64,000 bases of DNA from Triglochin maritima (GCA_963682175.1 OY821771.1:27982201-28046200), one strand, 5' to 3'. Positions 12,251 to 24,139 are shown, numbered from the stretch's first letter. A program made the numbers and translations. The notes: generated by a model not told the origin, from the sequence alone.

Positions 12251-13809
12251 TGTTGCTTTTTGGGCTCATTATTCTTAATTTTGATGATTAGCAAACTAAT
12301 ATTATGCATAACTCCAATTAACACCACATATATCATAATGTTAAGTTGCATATATATATATATAGTATATTCCTAACATTACAGGTGCTCAAACCAAAGA
12401 ACTAATCAACTTCAAGATCAAGGCTCGAGACTTGTTATCAATGCTCAAGGAGAAGACATGTATTTTTTATTTTATTTGAGTGTTAGGCTCAAATGTACAC
12501 TTGATGCACGAAAAGCATATCCGACCAGTTGACCGCAAACCCTTTGGTGAATCAAAATTATCCTAATGGACTACCAAACACATTTCGGTCAACCAAACCC
12601 TTTGAGTCTGTAATTTCAAATCTTTACTAGAACTCTCCTTTCGATCAACCACCACTCACCCGATCATTCGAGTTTTCCTTGTGATAAATTAAAATGTGGC
12701 TTGCTCCCTTTGGCCCACGTGGCAAAGATCTATTGAGAATTCTCAATGGATTTTGTCGCCACGCACAAATCTTTGCAAACTCGTATTGTTTGGTCCATCG
12801 AGGCTTCGTATGTCGATCATTTCCTGTATTGATGTCTTGCATGCAATGACGTCTTTTTCCACGTGTCAATATGGTCATTGTACTCACAATGGTTATTTAA
12901 TTTTCAACTGTACGTGCTGAAAGATAACTCATTGATCCGGACGACCGATGGGGTCCTGGATGACCAAAATTATTTTGATCAAAGCCTGACTAATTCTTAC
13001 CATCCATCTTGAAATGGCTAGCCGAACCCCTTTCGGTGAACTGAACCTTAATAGGTTGAAATTTAAAAAAGTTACTAGAAGTTGGTGATCGGCTAACCTA
13101 ACCTTATGCAGTTATCCAAACCCTTTATATTGACCAAGCCTACCATTTTGTTTCGGATACCCGTTTGGCAAATAGTTGATCGAACCCGTGCAGATTTTTG
13201 CCGAAGTCAAGTTTTTTCTCTCTCATTGGTCAAACCTTCACCAACTCTCCCTGGTGGCTCTATTTTCTTTGAAGTCTGTAAAGGCCTCATTTCAGAGACA
13301 AACATACACACAACTTGCTAAAATCATTTATACCCTTTGTGCTCTTAAGTTCTCAAGCTTTCAAAGCTCAAACAACTCTCAAGCTTCATTCAATTCACTC
13401 CAAGCCCAATTCAAATCATTTGAGTGCATTCAAGTTACAGTTCAACCACTTCCATCAAATTTCATAGCGTTGTAAAGCTTCGAGGAAACTCTCTCTCGGG
13501 TTGTGAGAGGAGAATCAAGCAGGCGAGGGTGTTTGCAAGACTAGGATTGTAAGAGGGTTTATCTTCGACTCGAAGTGAAGAGATTAGTGAATTCTCGAGT
13601 AAGGATCGGAGGATCGATCAGAACTCTAAGAGAGGACTAGATCACAGTGGTGTGATTGAACCACTATAAAATCTCCGAACTCGACTTTTGATTTGTAATT
13701 CCCTCACTTCTATTTTTTAATTGCTCATTTTTATCAATTTTTTTAATTAATCTATTCACCCCCCCCCCCCCCTCTAGATTAGTATCGGATCCTACTCACA
13801 ACTGCAACA
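12251..13809 (+). mobile_element. Copia-like LTR, probably solo
   Basis: Starts TGTTGCTTTTTGGG and ends GCAACA, giving 6-bp inverted termini TGTTGC/GCAACA. The start (TGTTG-CTTTT...TTGATGATTA) and the end (CTATAAAATCT...ATTCACCCCCCCTCTAGA) are those of the large Copia-type LTRs also present at 43617, 47460 and 48983. It contains weaker GGTC(A/G)ACC-type motifs. The flanking pentamers do not match, so the TSD has decayed or one border is off. A run of 14 C lies at 13759-13772. Confidence 0.65.
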
Positions 13810-14405
13810 ATCATGTGACCTCTACAAATTTAGGACAACGGAGGATGAAGAATTCTTTGTGGCGCCATATGGATGGAACAAGGAAAGCCTTGAGGCAACT
13901 GTGATGGAGGCGTCAGAGAACGTGAAGGCAAATGACAGAGTGGAGGGGGAGACTGGTTGCAAGAGACACTGTTGTAGGTGTTCTAGAGGATGTCAATTTA
14001 GCCTAACAATGGGAAAGAGAAGTGGATGAAGATCAGAATCTGAATAACATCGAGCTTAACCTTCGAGGTATAAAATGTGATATATAGCATTTATGATATA
14101 CTTTAAAGGTAAACAAATTGTAAATTACTTTATTTAAATGACAAGGTATGCCCTTATATCTATCAGATAAATCAACCTAACGTATTAAACTTGAAACTAC
14201 ATGGTATATGTATAAATTAAGAAGTTCTTGATTCCTTTAACAATCCAAATGATTCCAAACAATAGAACATAAGAAACCATGAACATATGTATGCCAGTAG
14301 AAGACTTGAGTTCAACCCACCCTTAATCTTCAAGGAATCATAAAAAATGAACACCAGAAATTAACTCAATATAACTTACTTGGGATATGGACTTGGGTCA
14401 ACAGG
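13810..14405 (+). pseudogene. Decayed reading frame next to the LINE insertion
   Basis: The segment 13822-14025 is open on the plus strand and includes the strings EEFFVAPYGWNKESLEA and GCKRHCCRCSRGCQF before a stop. I do not recognise the family. It lies on the same side as, and may be the upstream part of, the Ulp1-like remnant that resumes at 29085 once the LINE is removed. The rest, to 14405, is AT-rich with no feature. Confidence 0.3.
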
Positions 14406-14421
14406 AAAGCATAGGAAACCC
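14406..14421. repeat. LINE target-site duplication, left copy
   Basis: AAAGCATAGGAAACCC, identical to 29069-29084. Long TSDs of this kind come from target-primed reverse transcription. Confidence 0.92.
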
Positions 14422-14527
14422 GAAAAACATGAGAGGAGAGAGAAGGAGTGGCGCAACATGGAAAACCTAGGTGTTTCTAGGGTTTCCGACTTTTTCTTCC
14501 ACCAAATCTCTTGGTTTTTGCACCAAA

Positions 14528-15527
14528 ATGGATCCCAAGCCTAGTTCTACTCATTTGCTTTTAGAAGATGGAGGTTTTGCCACGTTTAAGGGTCTCCATC
14601 CACCACCATTGAAAGATTCATCCTCATCTCTTGGAGATGAAGGAGATGAAGGTTCCGCACCACCTCTAGGGAATGTTCTTGCTCCCCCAAGGAAGTAGAG
14701 TGAATTATTCAAGGCTGGACAAAGGGTTTCCACGACCCTAGAGTATGTCCCTCCAGCTGAGAAGGGAGGAGAGAAGATGGCTATATGCTCCAAGCAAGAG
14801 CTAGTTGAGGCATTGAAGAGATGGGATAAGGTACTTGTTGGTTATTTCATTGCATTTAGACCACACTTGCCTACACTTGAGAAGCACCTCCACAAGATGT
14901 GGGGCTTGGCTGGAGCAATGGAGGTCATAAAGACGACCAAGGTTTCCTCCTTTTTCGTTTCTCCCTTCCTGAAGACAGGAAACGTGTGCTTGAAGGAGGC
15001 CCATGTTTCATTCGTGGATGCCCCCTTGTGATTCTAGAATGGGCTCCGGAAGTGGCTTTGCAAAGGGCAAGTATCACCACGGTTCCCATTTTGATTCGTC
15101 TACTGGAGTTAGACCTTCATTTTTGGTCTCAAAAAACATTGAGCAACATTGTGAGTGTTCTTGGGAGGCCATTATACATGGATGAGCAAACCGCATCGGG
15201 GAGAAGACTAGCCTATGCTAGGGTGTGCGTTGAAGTGGCATATGATTTTAGTTACTCAAGTTGGGTGGAGGTGCAAAAAGAAGAAGTCGGCATACATAGA
15301 GTAAACGTGGAGTATGAATGGAGGCCCGACTATTGCACGGATTGTAGCGAGTTTGTCCATGACTTGGAACATTGCAAGCTGAGGAGAGGGGCCATAAACA
15401 AGGTTAGTGATACTCAAAAGGGAAAGGAGAAGAGGTGGGTCGTTGTTAATAGGAGAAAGGCTGGAAATGGTAATGGAAAGGAAGTAAATTTGAAGGTGTC
15501 TAGTCGTGGCATTCACACTTGTTTGTA
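14528..15527 (+). pseudogene. LINE ORF1, DUF4283-type nucleic-acid-binding protein, broken
   Basis: The start is taken at ATG 14528 (MDPKPSSTHLL). The DUF4283-like region runs from about 14780 to 15290 with LVGYFIAFRPHLPTLEKHL, RFSLPEDRKRVLEGGPCF, LGRPLYMDEQTASGRRLAYA and VCVEVAYDF. It is followed by a degenerate CCHC knuckle (YCTDCSEFVHDLEHC, near 15330-15370) in which the Gly is missing. There is one in-frame TAG at 14696 after NVLAPPRK, and a frame change near 14930. ORF1 proteins of plant L1 elements bind element RNA. The long overlapping minus-strand frame (15256-16005) is a shadow. Confidence 0.85.
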
Positions 15528-16673
15528 GGGGCTTGAAGCTAGAAGGCAAGAGGAGAAAGGAGAGGGTGGAAGAGATGATGACGTAGAGGAAAGGAGCGAG
15601 GATGTGGAAGTGGGAGCAAGTCATGGAGTGCCATGTGGAGAGGTATGTGAGGGTGCACAAGTGGAGGGAAATTTGGAAAGATATTAAGGGTGTGTTTTTC
15701 TCTCTTGAGAGAGGGAGCCAAATTATGCAAGTAGCATGTGAGGAGGACCAGCTTTTCCTTGGGGTCAAGATGGGAGACATGTTGGATGAGCTCCAAACGG
15801 TTTTCCCCTTGGGTGCACAAGAGAATGAGCCTATTGGTGGACAAAAAGAGCAAAGGGAGTGGGAGAGGAAAGTGGTTGTTCTATTCCGGGAAGAGCCAAT
15901 GGGAAGAGAGTTGAGTGCTCTAGGTTTGAATGGGCAAATGAGGAGGCACCAATTTTGTTTGCAAAAGAGAGGGAGTTGGACCACTTGACTCCTCTTAGGG
16001 GGCAAATTTCAGATAGCACCCCACTTAGAGGAAAGAAGAGAAGTGAAGAGCAAGAGGAACATTTGCAAGAAAGACCCCCACGAATTTAGAGGGACGTAGA
16101 AAATTATCCTCCTCTTGGGGACAAATTTCAGAAAGCAAGAAGATGAGGGAAAAGAAGAGGGACTTTTGCAAGAGAGGTCCCCACAAATTATGGGTGGAGA
16201 AGAGTTGGTCTCTTTGGAAGAGGCAACTCTAGAAGACAATTCTAGGGGAAGCATGGGGCCGAACATGCTCAACAAGAGAAAGTGAGGGCAAGCATGTTCA
16301 CAAGAGATCATGGGGATGGGGGTCACGATATCTCAGGCATGGAAGAAAGCAAGAGGACCAGCCCACAAGGTGAGAATCGTACGAGTGGGCTAGCTTCTTT
16401 GGTAAATGAGGAGGTGGAGTGGAATTCACCAACACAAGTAGCAAAGAGCAAGGATTTCACGAGCCTCATGACACACACTAGTGGAGGAAGGTATGAAATT
16501 CTCGGAAACAAAGATCTTGTGGAGGAGGGGGAAGAGGAGAAAGAGGGTGTGGGAATTGTAGAACCGGGTTTAAAGAAAGTGGCCTTGCTACCACCCACAC
16601 TTCGGCTATCCGGGAGGAAGATTAACAACAAAAGTTCACGTGGAGGTATGGGGGTCACCCCACACCTTAAACC
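15528..16673 (+). pseudogene. LINE ORF1 C-terminal and inter-ORF region, decayed
   Basis: Lys/Glu-rich, hydrophilic, interrupted by many stops. Two near-repeats with the string CCTCTTAGGGG/CCACTTAGAGG and the peptide TPLRG occur around 15988-16035, followed by a third at 16107. This is the usual poorly conserved tail of ORF1 plus the spacer before ORF2. The open frame 16282-16776 contains the start of ORF2. Confidence 0.6.
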
Positions 16674-16773
16674 CATGAATGTATTAATGTGGAATGTGCG
16701 CGGAGCAAATGGACCCGGTCGTGCACTCATGATTAGGAGTCGAATAAAAGAGACAAATCTGGATGTGGTATGT
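16674..16773 (+). pseudogene. LINE ORF2, endonuclease N-terminus (part 1)
   Basis: Begins MNVLMWNVRGANGPGRA and runs to NLDVVC, the first conserved block of the AP-type endonuclease (catalytic Asn in WNVRG). It is cut at 16773 by the LTR of the Athila-like element. The next codon of ORF2 is found at 24140-24144 on the other side. Confidence 0.9.
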
Positions 16774-18331
16774 TGATTGGTCGTTTTATTTAAACCGCAA
16801 GTGCACGGCCGCGTTGAAGCAGCGGCAAATACGGCTCGTCCACTGGGAGGTGTGTCAACTTTTGGTTTGTTCGAAGGCAAGTGGTAAAGAAAGGAGAGAA
16901 TGGTTGGTTACACTAAACTACACTAACATGCAAAAGGAAATGAAGATAAGTAATAAAATACCCCCATAGGGGGTAGAGAAATAATGTGAATATAAAGATG
17001 TGTGTGTGTGTATGTGTGTTCAATTAAGCTCCTCACAACATGTAGTGCATGAAATCATAAAACTACATCCAACTTTTCCTCCACATGAATTAAGATAAGA
17101 CTACATCATTAAAACATCCAAGACAATAATTGGAATGAAGCTAAATGAACTCATGTATAAAGACTAGACGCTACTATGCCTCCACATGAATTAAGATAAC
17201 CCAATATCATTAAAACATACAAGACATTAACTAAGGTAAAGGCAACAAGAGTACATACACTACAAATTGTGTTTCCAATATTAATTTCATCCATATCCTA
17301 ACCTTATCATTCCCCATAAAATAGGTCCACTAATCAAAGAATAAACTAAGCTTCATTCAAGAGCATTAGCATATCAAACATAAGAGTGAAAACCCATTAG
17401 ATGGTTATGGAAATCATATAAAGCTCAAGGGATTAAGATAACACACTTAATACACTACATGATCATATCACATATTTCTCCACCCCCAAGTGGGGATGAA
17501 ACTACTCACTACTCATTACACTAACTATATTAACAAAATGAAGCATAATACTGAAATGAAACTACACTAAGCAAGCAAGAAATACTAAATAAACTTAAAA
17601 ATGAAAGGAAAGACTAAACAAGCATGCACAAATTAAAAGACAAGATTAAAAGAAACTACAACAATTATTTTATAAACAATGACTCACAATGAAGGTAGCA
17701 TTCTTCTCCACATTGAGTTTTTGCTTCAAGGCTCACTCCTTAGTAGAGAGAATGCCACCAAGCAATGGGTGATTACAATGGAAGGTGAAAAGTTCTATTT
17801 ATAGGCATGAAAAAAGCTAATCCGGGACAATCCCCCGATGTGGGACTAAACAAATACCAAAAAATAGACTAAGCATACACTAATACACGTGCTCCCAAAA
17901 GTTAAGCGGATTCAGAGCTATCTGGACCGCCAATTAACGGTTCCAGACCGCCTATTGGCGGTCTATAAGCTCCAGATCCAGTTGAGTTTTGTTGTAGGCT
18001 TTGCTTGATCTATTACTTGGTCTTGGATGCATCTACTTTGTTTAATGGCGCTCCAACCCGAATCGAATTGTCAAAATACTTCCCATGATGGTGTGGAGTT
18101 TTCTGTTTTACTCTTAGGTCCTTTCGTCTTACGTTCAGGTCCTTCTCCTTTGCATCTTAGTCCCCGGGTCTCACAATTAAGTCTTTTTTCCTACTTTTGG
18201 GTCCTTTCATGGCTCTTCTCTTCAAACCTCTTTATTTCTGAAATTCAAACATAAAACTCATCACGTAGCATTGCTTAGATGTAAGATAATGGATATAAGA
18301 TACAGATATGAGCATGAAATGATGTCAATCA
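16774..18331 (-). repeat. 3' LTR of element I
   Basis: 1558 bp, homologous to 22581-24139 and to the solo LTR at 10334-11906. Minus-strand TATA box (CTATAAATAGAACTT) near 17800. It carries the palindrome pair (diverged CCGCCAATT/CCGCC) around 17930-17965, spaced 21 bp, and a (GT)n tract near 17000. Confidence 0.93.
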
Positions 18332-18346
18332 AATACCCCCACACCA
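18332..18346 (-). promoter_or_regulatory. Polypurine tract of element I
   Basis: The minus strand reads GGTGTGGGGGTATTT directly before the 3' LTR start. The same tract adjoins the LTRs at 35611 and 38398. It is the second-strand primer in LTR elements. Confidence 0.75.
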
Positions 18347-19959
18347 ATGTTTTGGCTAGTCCCGAGCAAAACAAAGAAAGAGGAAAACGAACGAGAAACA
18401 AGAAATCCTAACTCACTTTCGTAGGAATCACGGTTGCACTTAGCACGTGCAACAAGCCGTTAAACCTCATTGTTGCCAAGGAGGAGGAGTGTTGTCTCCT
18501 AAGGGTTTTCAGCGGATATACCCACAAAATCCGAACAAGATGCATTATTCAATCTAGACTCTCGACTCGTTGGAAATATTTTGTCGATCATTGGACGCGG
18601 TAATCCTACGGGCCGACTCTATATAGGTAATCAGTCCACACCTAGCCTAATGAACCATTCGTGCAAGTTAAATAAGGAATTAAGTGAAAGACATCGACAA
18701 CCTCAACATCCTCAAGTGATACAAAGTGTAAAGTCCATTAAGGTTCTTATTTGCATTTTTTTCTTTTTGTTTCTTTTCTCTTTTTTTTTCTTTTCTTTTT
18801 ATTAGTTTGAGCTTTATTCTCCCAGGGTCAGGTTTTGTGCATCATTGCCCATGAGGACTTACACTATCACGTGCACCTTTCCCTAAATCTCCACATATGC
18901 AATCCCTACCACCCGTGTAACGAGAGTTCGGTCGGCGCATCCCAAGTCAGATGACTCAAAAGCACCAGGCACAAAGTCCCCTCAGACCTACTTTCCCGAG
19001 TGATAGGAGCCGTGCAAGAAGAGAGAACATCAACTCACTTATTTCTTATCTACACATGAACCAAAACCCTTACACTTAATGTCTCACAACCAGATTTAAA
19101 GGGTCCTTGACAACAACAAGCTTCCTTAAGTTAACAGACACAAATTATTGACTCAATAGGTTCAGGGTGGACTTCTTTAAATGTTTGAGCACTGAAACCC
19201 TATAATTACTCATCCCCAAGGGAAAACTGGGATGCATCCTAACGACTCGATAAATCCTAAAGCCACTGTACTAGAAATCCTAATGCATCAAGTTCAAGAC
19301 AATTTTGGGAGCTTTCTTTTTACTTTGCCTCTCAACGGTTTTGCACATGCTAAACACACGCAAAACCCACAAAACATTTTCTTTCGCAAACACATGAAGA
19401 TTTTGAAAGAAATGTGAAAGTTTTGAAGCACTAGGCAAGCAAAAGAAGACAAGTCACCCAAGGATCATGGCAAGAAGATATATCGATATTAAATGCAGCA
19501 CACTAACATAACCCTAATAATGCACACAAAAGAAAATAAAATCAAAGGAAAAAGACTCAACTATGTACACACGTAAAACACCCCCCACACCTACTTCATG
19601 CATTGTCCTCAATGAATGTGAGCAAGATACTACATGGATTTATGCATGAAAAAGGAGAGATCTCACCAACATGAAGTACAAAGGGAAGTTCAAGGTCATG
19701 TTGATGGACACAAACCCGCATTCCCTCAAAACCTGTGAGATGCTAAAGAAGGGATACAAATACGTGAAAGAAATGGGGCCCAAATACGCAAAGGTTGGAG
19801 CCCACAACAATCGATGCTCACTGAAGGAGTCTTTTATTATACTTCTTCGCTTCTTTTTCTTTTTATCTTTTTTTTCTTTTTTTTATATATAACTATGTAC
19901 AAACATAAGTTCCCATCTTCATTTGTCAAAATACATCACATGGGAACATCAAGAGTGGG
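18347..19959 (-). other. Element I internal 3' region, non-coding
   Basis: No ORF supported. Two long pyrimidine tracts on the plus strand (about 18750-18803 and 19850-19890) are purine-rich on the element strand. The segments around 18400-18560 and 18830-19060 are homologous to internal parts of the elements at 29963 and 38399, so this is conserved element sequence and not host DNA. Confidence 0.7.
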
Positions 19960-20580
19960 TCAATGCACTTGGAAAGGGAACATGACACCACGCGGGGTCA
20001 TAATACGCATGCGTGAGCCCCCTTCACAAAGAGCACCAGATGAAATGAGAGGTTCATGAATTGGATGCAAAGGCGTCTCATTCAAAGGATCAAACTGAAA
20101 GAGCTTGAACCTCTCTAGAGTTTGGGAAATAAGGGGCAACGGAAGAAGAGTTTCTCCCGTTACGGTGCTGAAGTTATGATCGCCAATCCAAACTCTCCAA
20201 CCAACAGGCTGGTGCGTCGGAATGAGGTCAAGAACCTCGTTAGGCATGTCTGACACACCAGGCGAACAAAAGGTGGGTCTCATACCCAAGGTATCCTCCA
20301 AGGAACTCCTAATATGTACCCTCATGAGCAATGTAGTTGTTTGATGTTCCATCATTTCCAAGATGATCAGGAACAATAGTGAGAGGCAAACTCTCATCAG
20401 GTTGTTTGAAATTGAGGGGAGTTGGAGCTCTTGCTCCACCAGAGGTGAGTCCTTAGGAGGTACAATAATAAGGTGATGTGGCTCAAGGGCCACGGGACAA
20501 GAAGATAAGGCACAATCATGTGCCGACTCGTAATGAAGCTGGTCCATGTTATTCTCAATTGGGATCGAATCGTCCACCAA
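19960..20580 (-). CDS. Accessory ORF of the gag-only Athila-like element
   Basis: 206 codons in the track frame, downstream of gag on the element strand. I recognise no known domain. Conserved strings include CPVALEPHHLIIVPPKDSPLVEQEL and EVLDLIPTHQPVGWRVWIG, with GETLLPLPLISQTLERFKLFQFDPLNE near the C-terminus. A decayed homologue is present in element II (about 33640-34085 plus), where EVLDLVPTHQPVGWRFWI is retained. Similarity at the protein level between two elements with diverged LTRs argues that this was a real coding region under selection. Its function is unknown; a role in packaging or parasitising an autonomous partner is possible but speculative. Confidence 0.55.
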   Translation of the reverse strand: MVDDSIPIENNMDQLHYESAHDCALSSCPVALEPHHLIIVPPKDSPLVEQELQLPSISNNLMRVCLSLLFLIILEMMEHQTTTLLMRVHIRSSLEDTLGMRPTFCSPGVSDMPNEVLDLIPTHQPVGWRVWIGDHNFSTVTGETLLPLPLISQTLERFKLFQFDPLNETPLHPIHEPLISSGALCEGGSRMRIMTPRGVMFPFQVH

Positions 20581-20731
20581 GTGATCGTGAATTGAAACCC
20601 CAAGTCCCTCAGACTGACTAGGAGTTTGACATTGAAAGATTGTGCTTTGAATTTGTGGGTGTGGTGATGGCGGTTCAATATCAAAAGATGAATCCTCATC
20701 TTGACAAGAAAAATTACTCTCCTCACGTTCA

Positions 20732-21205
20732 CTATGACATTTGACTCACTTGCAGTGCCATATTTTCTATGGACTGTTGAATGGTTTCCATGAACGTAAG
20801 GAAAGTTTGTTTCGAGGAATCAGGTATGTGGTCAACTATGAGGTCCAAGTCAGAGCTTGGGAAATTTTGGGGTTGGGTGTTGATGGGCTGAGAATGAGTC
20901 CAATGATTTGAAGTGGGGTGTTCGTAGAATTCTGGGTATTCGGGGGGAGGATACTGGGGTGGAAATGATGTATAAGAATTTGAATACGAATTGTCTCCCC
21001 ACGAATCCATCCCTCTCGGGTTGTACGCGGATGCGTAATGGTCATAATGAGCATTTTGGGAAAATGTGTGCTCATACTCAGGCTCAGGGGCAACATAAGG
21101 ACATTCCTCGATAACATGACCACTCAACCCACAACAGTCACACGGTACGGCTACTGGAGCCACCGGTGCACTCATGTCATCTACCACATGCATGAAAGAG
21201 GCCAA
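20732..21205 (-). CDS. Gag-like C-terminal fragment with CCHC zinc knuckle
   Basis: 157 residues. The knuckle CDCCGLSGHVIEEC fits CX2CX4HX4C (about residues 22-35) and is followed by a Tyr/Pro/Ser-rich tail and a terminal helix (FMETIQQSIENMALQVSQ). Upstream on the same strand (to about 21470) the related string WDNLNCVTEQSAYWGSMREAPT is present, but a stop separates it. A homologous stretch lies in element II at about 32600-32870. It probably represents the nucleocapsid part of gag; the capsid-like retrotrans_gag domain is not recognisable. Confidence 0.7.
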   Translation of the reverse strand: MASFMHVVDDMSAPVAPVAVPCDCCGLSGHVIEECPYVAPEPEYEHTFSQNAHYDHYASAYNPRGMDSWGDNSYSNSYTSFPPQYPPPEYPEFYEHPTSNHWTHSQPINTQPQNFPSSDLDLIVDHIPDSSKQTFLTFMETIQQSIENMALQVSQMS

Positions 21206-22556
21206 AGGTTCTTGTAATGTCTAAGTTTGATGAACCATATATGGTCCGACGTAACTAGATGGAGATCTAGTAGTCGGTGCCTCTCTCATACTACCCCAAT
21301 ATGCAGATTGCTCAGTCACACAATTAAGATTGTCCCAATCATACGGGGTGTTAGTCTGAGCCACCCCAGGATGCATGGGTCAGGAGTACCAGGGAGAATC
21401 ATCCTGGTCCCAACAATGATATGGATGGTCTCCTATGTAACCATCCATCACAACAGAGAACTCTAGAGTCAACCACTCTCACCACCACAAGGCTAAACTC
21501 GCAAAAAGTGCTCGACTCGACCCTAAAACGCTACAAGAGAGTGTAAAGGTGAGGAGACTATAACGTAGAAGAAGGTGAGAAGAAGATGACTCAGAGGAGA
21601 AGGGAAGAATCCATAAAGCTAGTGTGGGTAACGGTAGAGGGTAGAAGCCTAATCTAGCAAGCACGACTCAAACAATGTAAGACAATGGGTCCTTAGGCTA
21701 GACGACGCCTCACTTCGAGGTCACTAGTCTCGACACGCCTCACCTCCCTACAACGAAGACCACAATGCCCAGCAAGTGATACCAGATCCGGAGATCCAGT
21801 ACCTCCTACTATCGACAAGGTAGGCAACGCCGATCAGGCCATGACGGTCTCAACTAGATCACTCTCCTAGTGCGTCCAAAATCCTTAGAGCCAATGTCAC
21901 TTGCTTTTAGAATTAAGGCTTTGATTAAGAATGATTTTTGGGCCCAAGGAAAGGGTGATGAAATCCCCCACCTTATCTTTTATGGGACAGCCCCTCCTTA
22001 GTAGCATTTTGAGCTTAAATCTAGCAATCAATCACTCCAATCAAACGCTCAACTCACGCTTGTCCCGATGCACCTTACTAACTAATGCATGATCGAAACA
22101 TGCATGAATGAGAGATTTGGGTGCACGTACCTCATGCCAGCAATCAACAACAAAATGTAAAGCAAAGAAAAGCCAAATGCATGCAAGGTCTACACATGAT
22201 GCATGACCTAGATGGCAAGAAGTCTAATCTTTTGCTTTGAGTTTTATGGTCCAAGTTGATTAAAGGGGATTGAAATTAAATATGGGAGCAAACTAGAAAT
22301 CACAGCATGCAAAATGGTATTCCCAGATAACTAAAATGAACCAACAAGCAACCAGAACAAAACTGAGAGAAAATGAGGCTCACCAGGCCACTAATTGGCT
22401 GTCCCAGACTGCAGATTGGTGGTCAGTTTTGGGTTAGTGGCTCTCAAATTCCTCCAGTCGCTACCCCGTGATCCTCAGAATGCCTGAAACACACAAAAAC
22501 TAAAAACAAAAAATTAAAACCACTCGAATCGTCCAAACCAGTCTCGACAGAGCACC
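21206..22556 (-). other. Element I leader and decayed gag N-terminal region
   Basis: No intact ORF. Contains AAGGTGGGGGATTTCATCA (minus, near 21980) and other blocks also present at 31980 and 36340. Near 22385-22420 there is a diverged palindrome pair (CCACTAATTGGCTG / CTGCAGATTGGTGG) spaced 21 bp, like the pair in the LTRs. Confidence 0.6.
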
Positions 22557-22574
22557 TCCTCGGCAACGGCGCCA
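22557..22574 (-). other. Primer binding site (tRNA-Asp) of element I
   Basis: The minus strand reads TGGCGCCGTTGCCGAGGA, one mismatch from the complement of the plant tRNA-Asp 3' end. It sits six bases inside the 5' LTR. Confidence 0.88.
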
Positions 22575-22580
22575 AAAACT

Positions 22581-24139
22581 TGATTGATCGTTTTATTTAA
22601 ACCGCAAGTGCACGGCAGCGTTGAAGTGGTGGAAAATACGGGTCGTCCACTGGGAGGTGTGTCGACTTTTGGTTTGTTCGAAGGCAAGTGGTAAAGAAAG
22701 GAGAGAATGGTTGGTTACACTAAACTACACTAAGATGCAAAAGGAAAGGAAGATAAGCAAAAAAACTAAACCCGATAGGGGGTAGGGAAATAATATGAAT
22801 ATAAAGATGTGTGTGTGTGTGTGTGTGTTCAATTAATCTCCTCACAACATGTAGTGGATGAAATCAAAACTACATCCAACTTTGCCTCCACATGAATTAA
22901 GATAAGACTACATCATTAAAACATACAAGACAATAATTGGAATGAAGCTAAATGAACTCATGTATAAAGACTAGACCCTACTATTCCTCCACATGAATTA
23001 AGATAACCCAATATCATTAAAATATACAAGACATTAACTAAGGTAAAGGCAACAAGAGTACATACACTACAAATTGTGTTTCCAATATTAATTTCATCCA
23101 TATCCTAACCTTATCATTCCCCATAAAATAGGTCTACTAATCAAAGCATAAGCTAAGCTTCATTAAAGAGCATTAGCATATCAAAGATAAGAGTGACAAC
23201 CCATTAGATGGTTATGGAAATCATATAAAGCTCAAGGGATTAAGATAACACACACTTAATACACTACATGATCATATCACATATTTCTCCACCCCCAAGT
23301 GGGGATGAAACTACTCACTACTCATTACACTAACTATATTAACAAAATGAAGCATAATACTGAAATGAAACTACACTAAGCAAGCAAGAAATACTAAATA
23401 AACTTAAAATGAAAGGAAAGACTAAACAAGCATGCACAAATTAAAAGACAAGATTAAAAGAAACTAGAACAGTTATCTTATTAACAATGACTCACATTGA
23501 AGGTAGCATTCTTCTCCACCTTGAGTTTTTGCTTCAAGGCTCACTCCTTAGTAGAGAGAATGCCACCAAGCAATGGGTGATTACAATGGAAGGTGAAGAG
23601 TTCTATTTATAGGCATGAAAAAAGCTAATCCGGGACAATCCCCCGATGTGGGACTAAACAAATACAAAAAAATAGACTAAGCATACACTAATACACGTGC
23701 TCCCAAAAGTTAAGCGGATCCAGAGCTATCTGGACCGCCAATTAGCAGTTCCAGACCGCCAATTGGCGGTCTATAAGCTCCAGATCCTGTTGAGTTTTGT
23801 TGTGGGCTTTGCTTGATCTATTACTTGGTCTTGGATGCATCTACTTTGTTTATTGGAGCTCCGACCCGAATCGAATTGTCAAAATACTCCTCATAATGGT
23901 GTGGAGTTTTCTGTTTTTCTCTTAGGTCCTTCTGTCTTACGTTCAGGTCCTTCTCCTTTGCATCTTAGTCCCCAGGTCTCACAATTAAGTCTTTTTTCCT
24001 GCTTTTGGGTCCTTTCATGGCTCTTCTTTTCAAACCTCTTTATTTCTGAAATTCAAACATAAAACTCATCACGTAGCATTGCTTAGATGTAAGATAATGG
24101 ATATGAGAAACAGATATGAGCATGAAATGATGTCAATCA
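22581..24139 (-). repeat. 5' LTR of element I
   Basis: 1559 bp; termini TGATTG/CAATCA. Minus-strand TATA box near 23603-23612. Palindromes start at 23735 (diverged) and 23756, 21 bp apart. A (GT)n tract at about 22808-22829 is longer than in the other LTR. Confidence 0.93.

Larger units (their letters stand above)
16774..24139 (-). mobile_element. Athila-like LTR retrotransposon, gag-only, non-autonomous (element I)
   Basis: Two near-identical LTRs (16774-18331, 22581-24139) with perfect 6-bp termini TGATTG/CAATCA enclose 4.25 kb. In minus orientation the order is 5' LTR (24139-22581), primer binding site complementary to tRNA-Asp, gag zinc-knuckle ORF, a second ORF, polypurine tract, 3' LTR. 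No protease, reverse transcriptase, RNase H or integrase could be found in the internal region, so it must be mobilised in trans. The tRNA-Asp primer site is typical of Athila/Tat Ty3-gypsy elements; the family name is inference from that site. It sits inside LINE ORF2. The flanks share TGT, and the right TSD seems to have lost two bases relative to TATGT. Confidence 0.9.

Noticed and set aside
15256..16005. 249-codon open frame on the minus strand
   Set aside because: Antisense shadow of LINE ORF1 and its purine-rich tail; no domain, no conserved start.
16323..16880. 185-codon open frame on the minus strand
   Set aside because: Antisense to the LINE ORF1/ORF2 junction and runs into the LTR of element I, so it crosses an insertion border.
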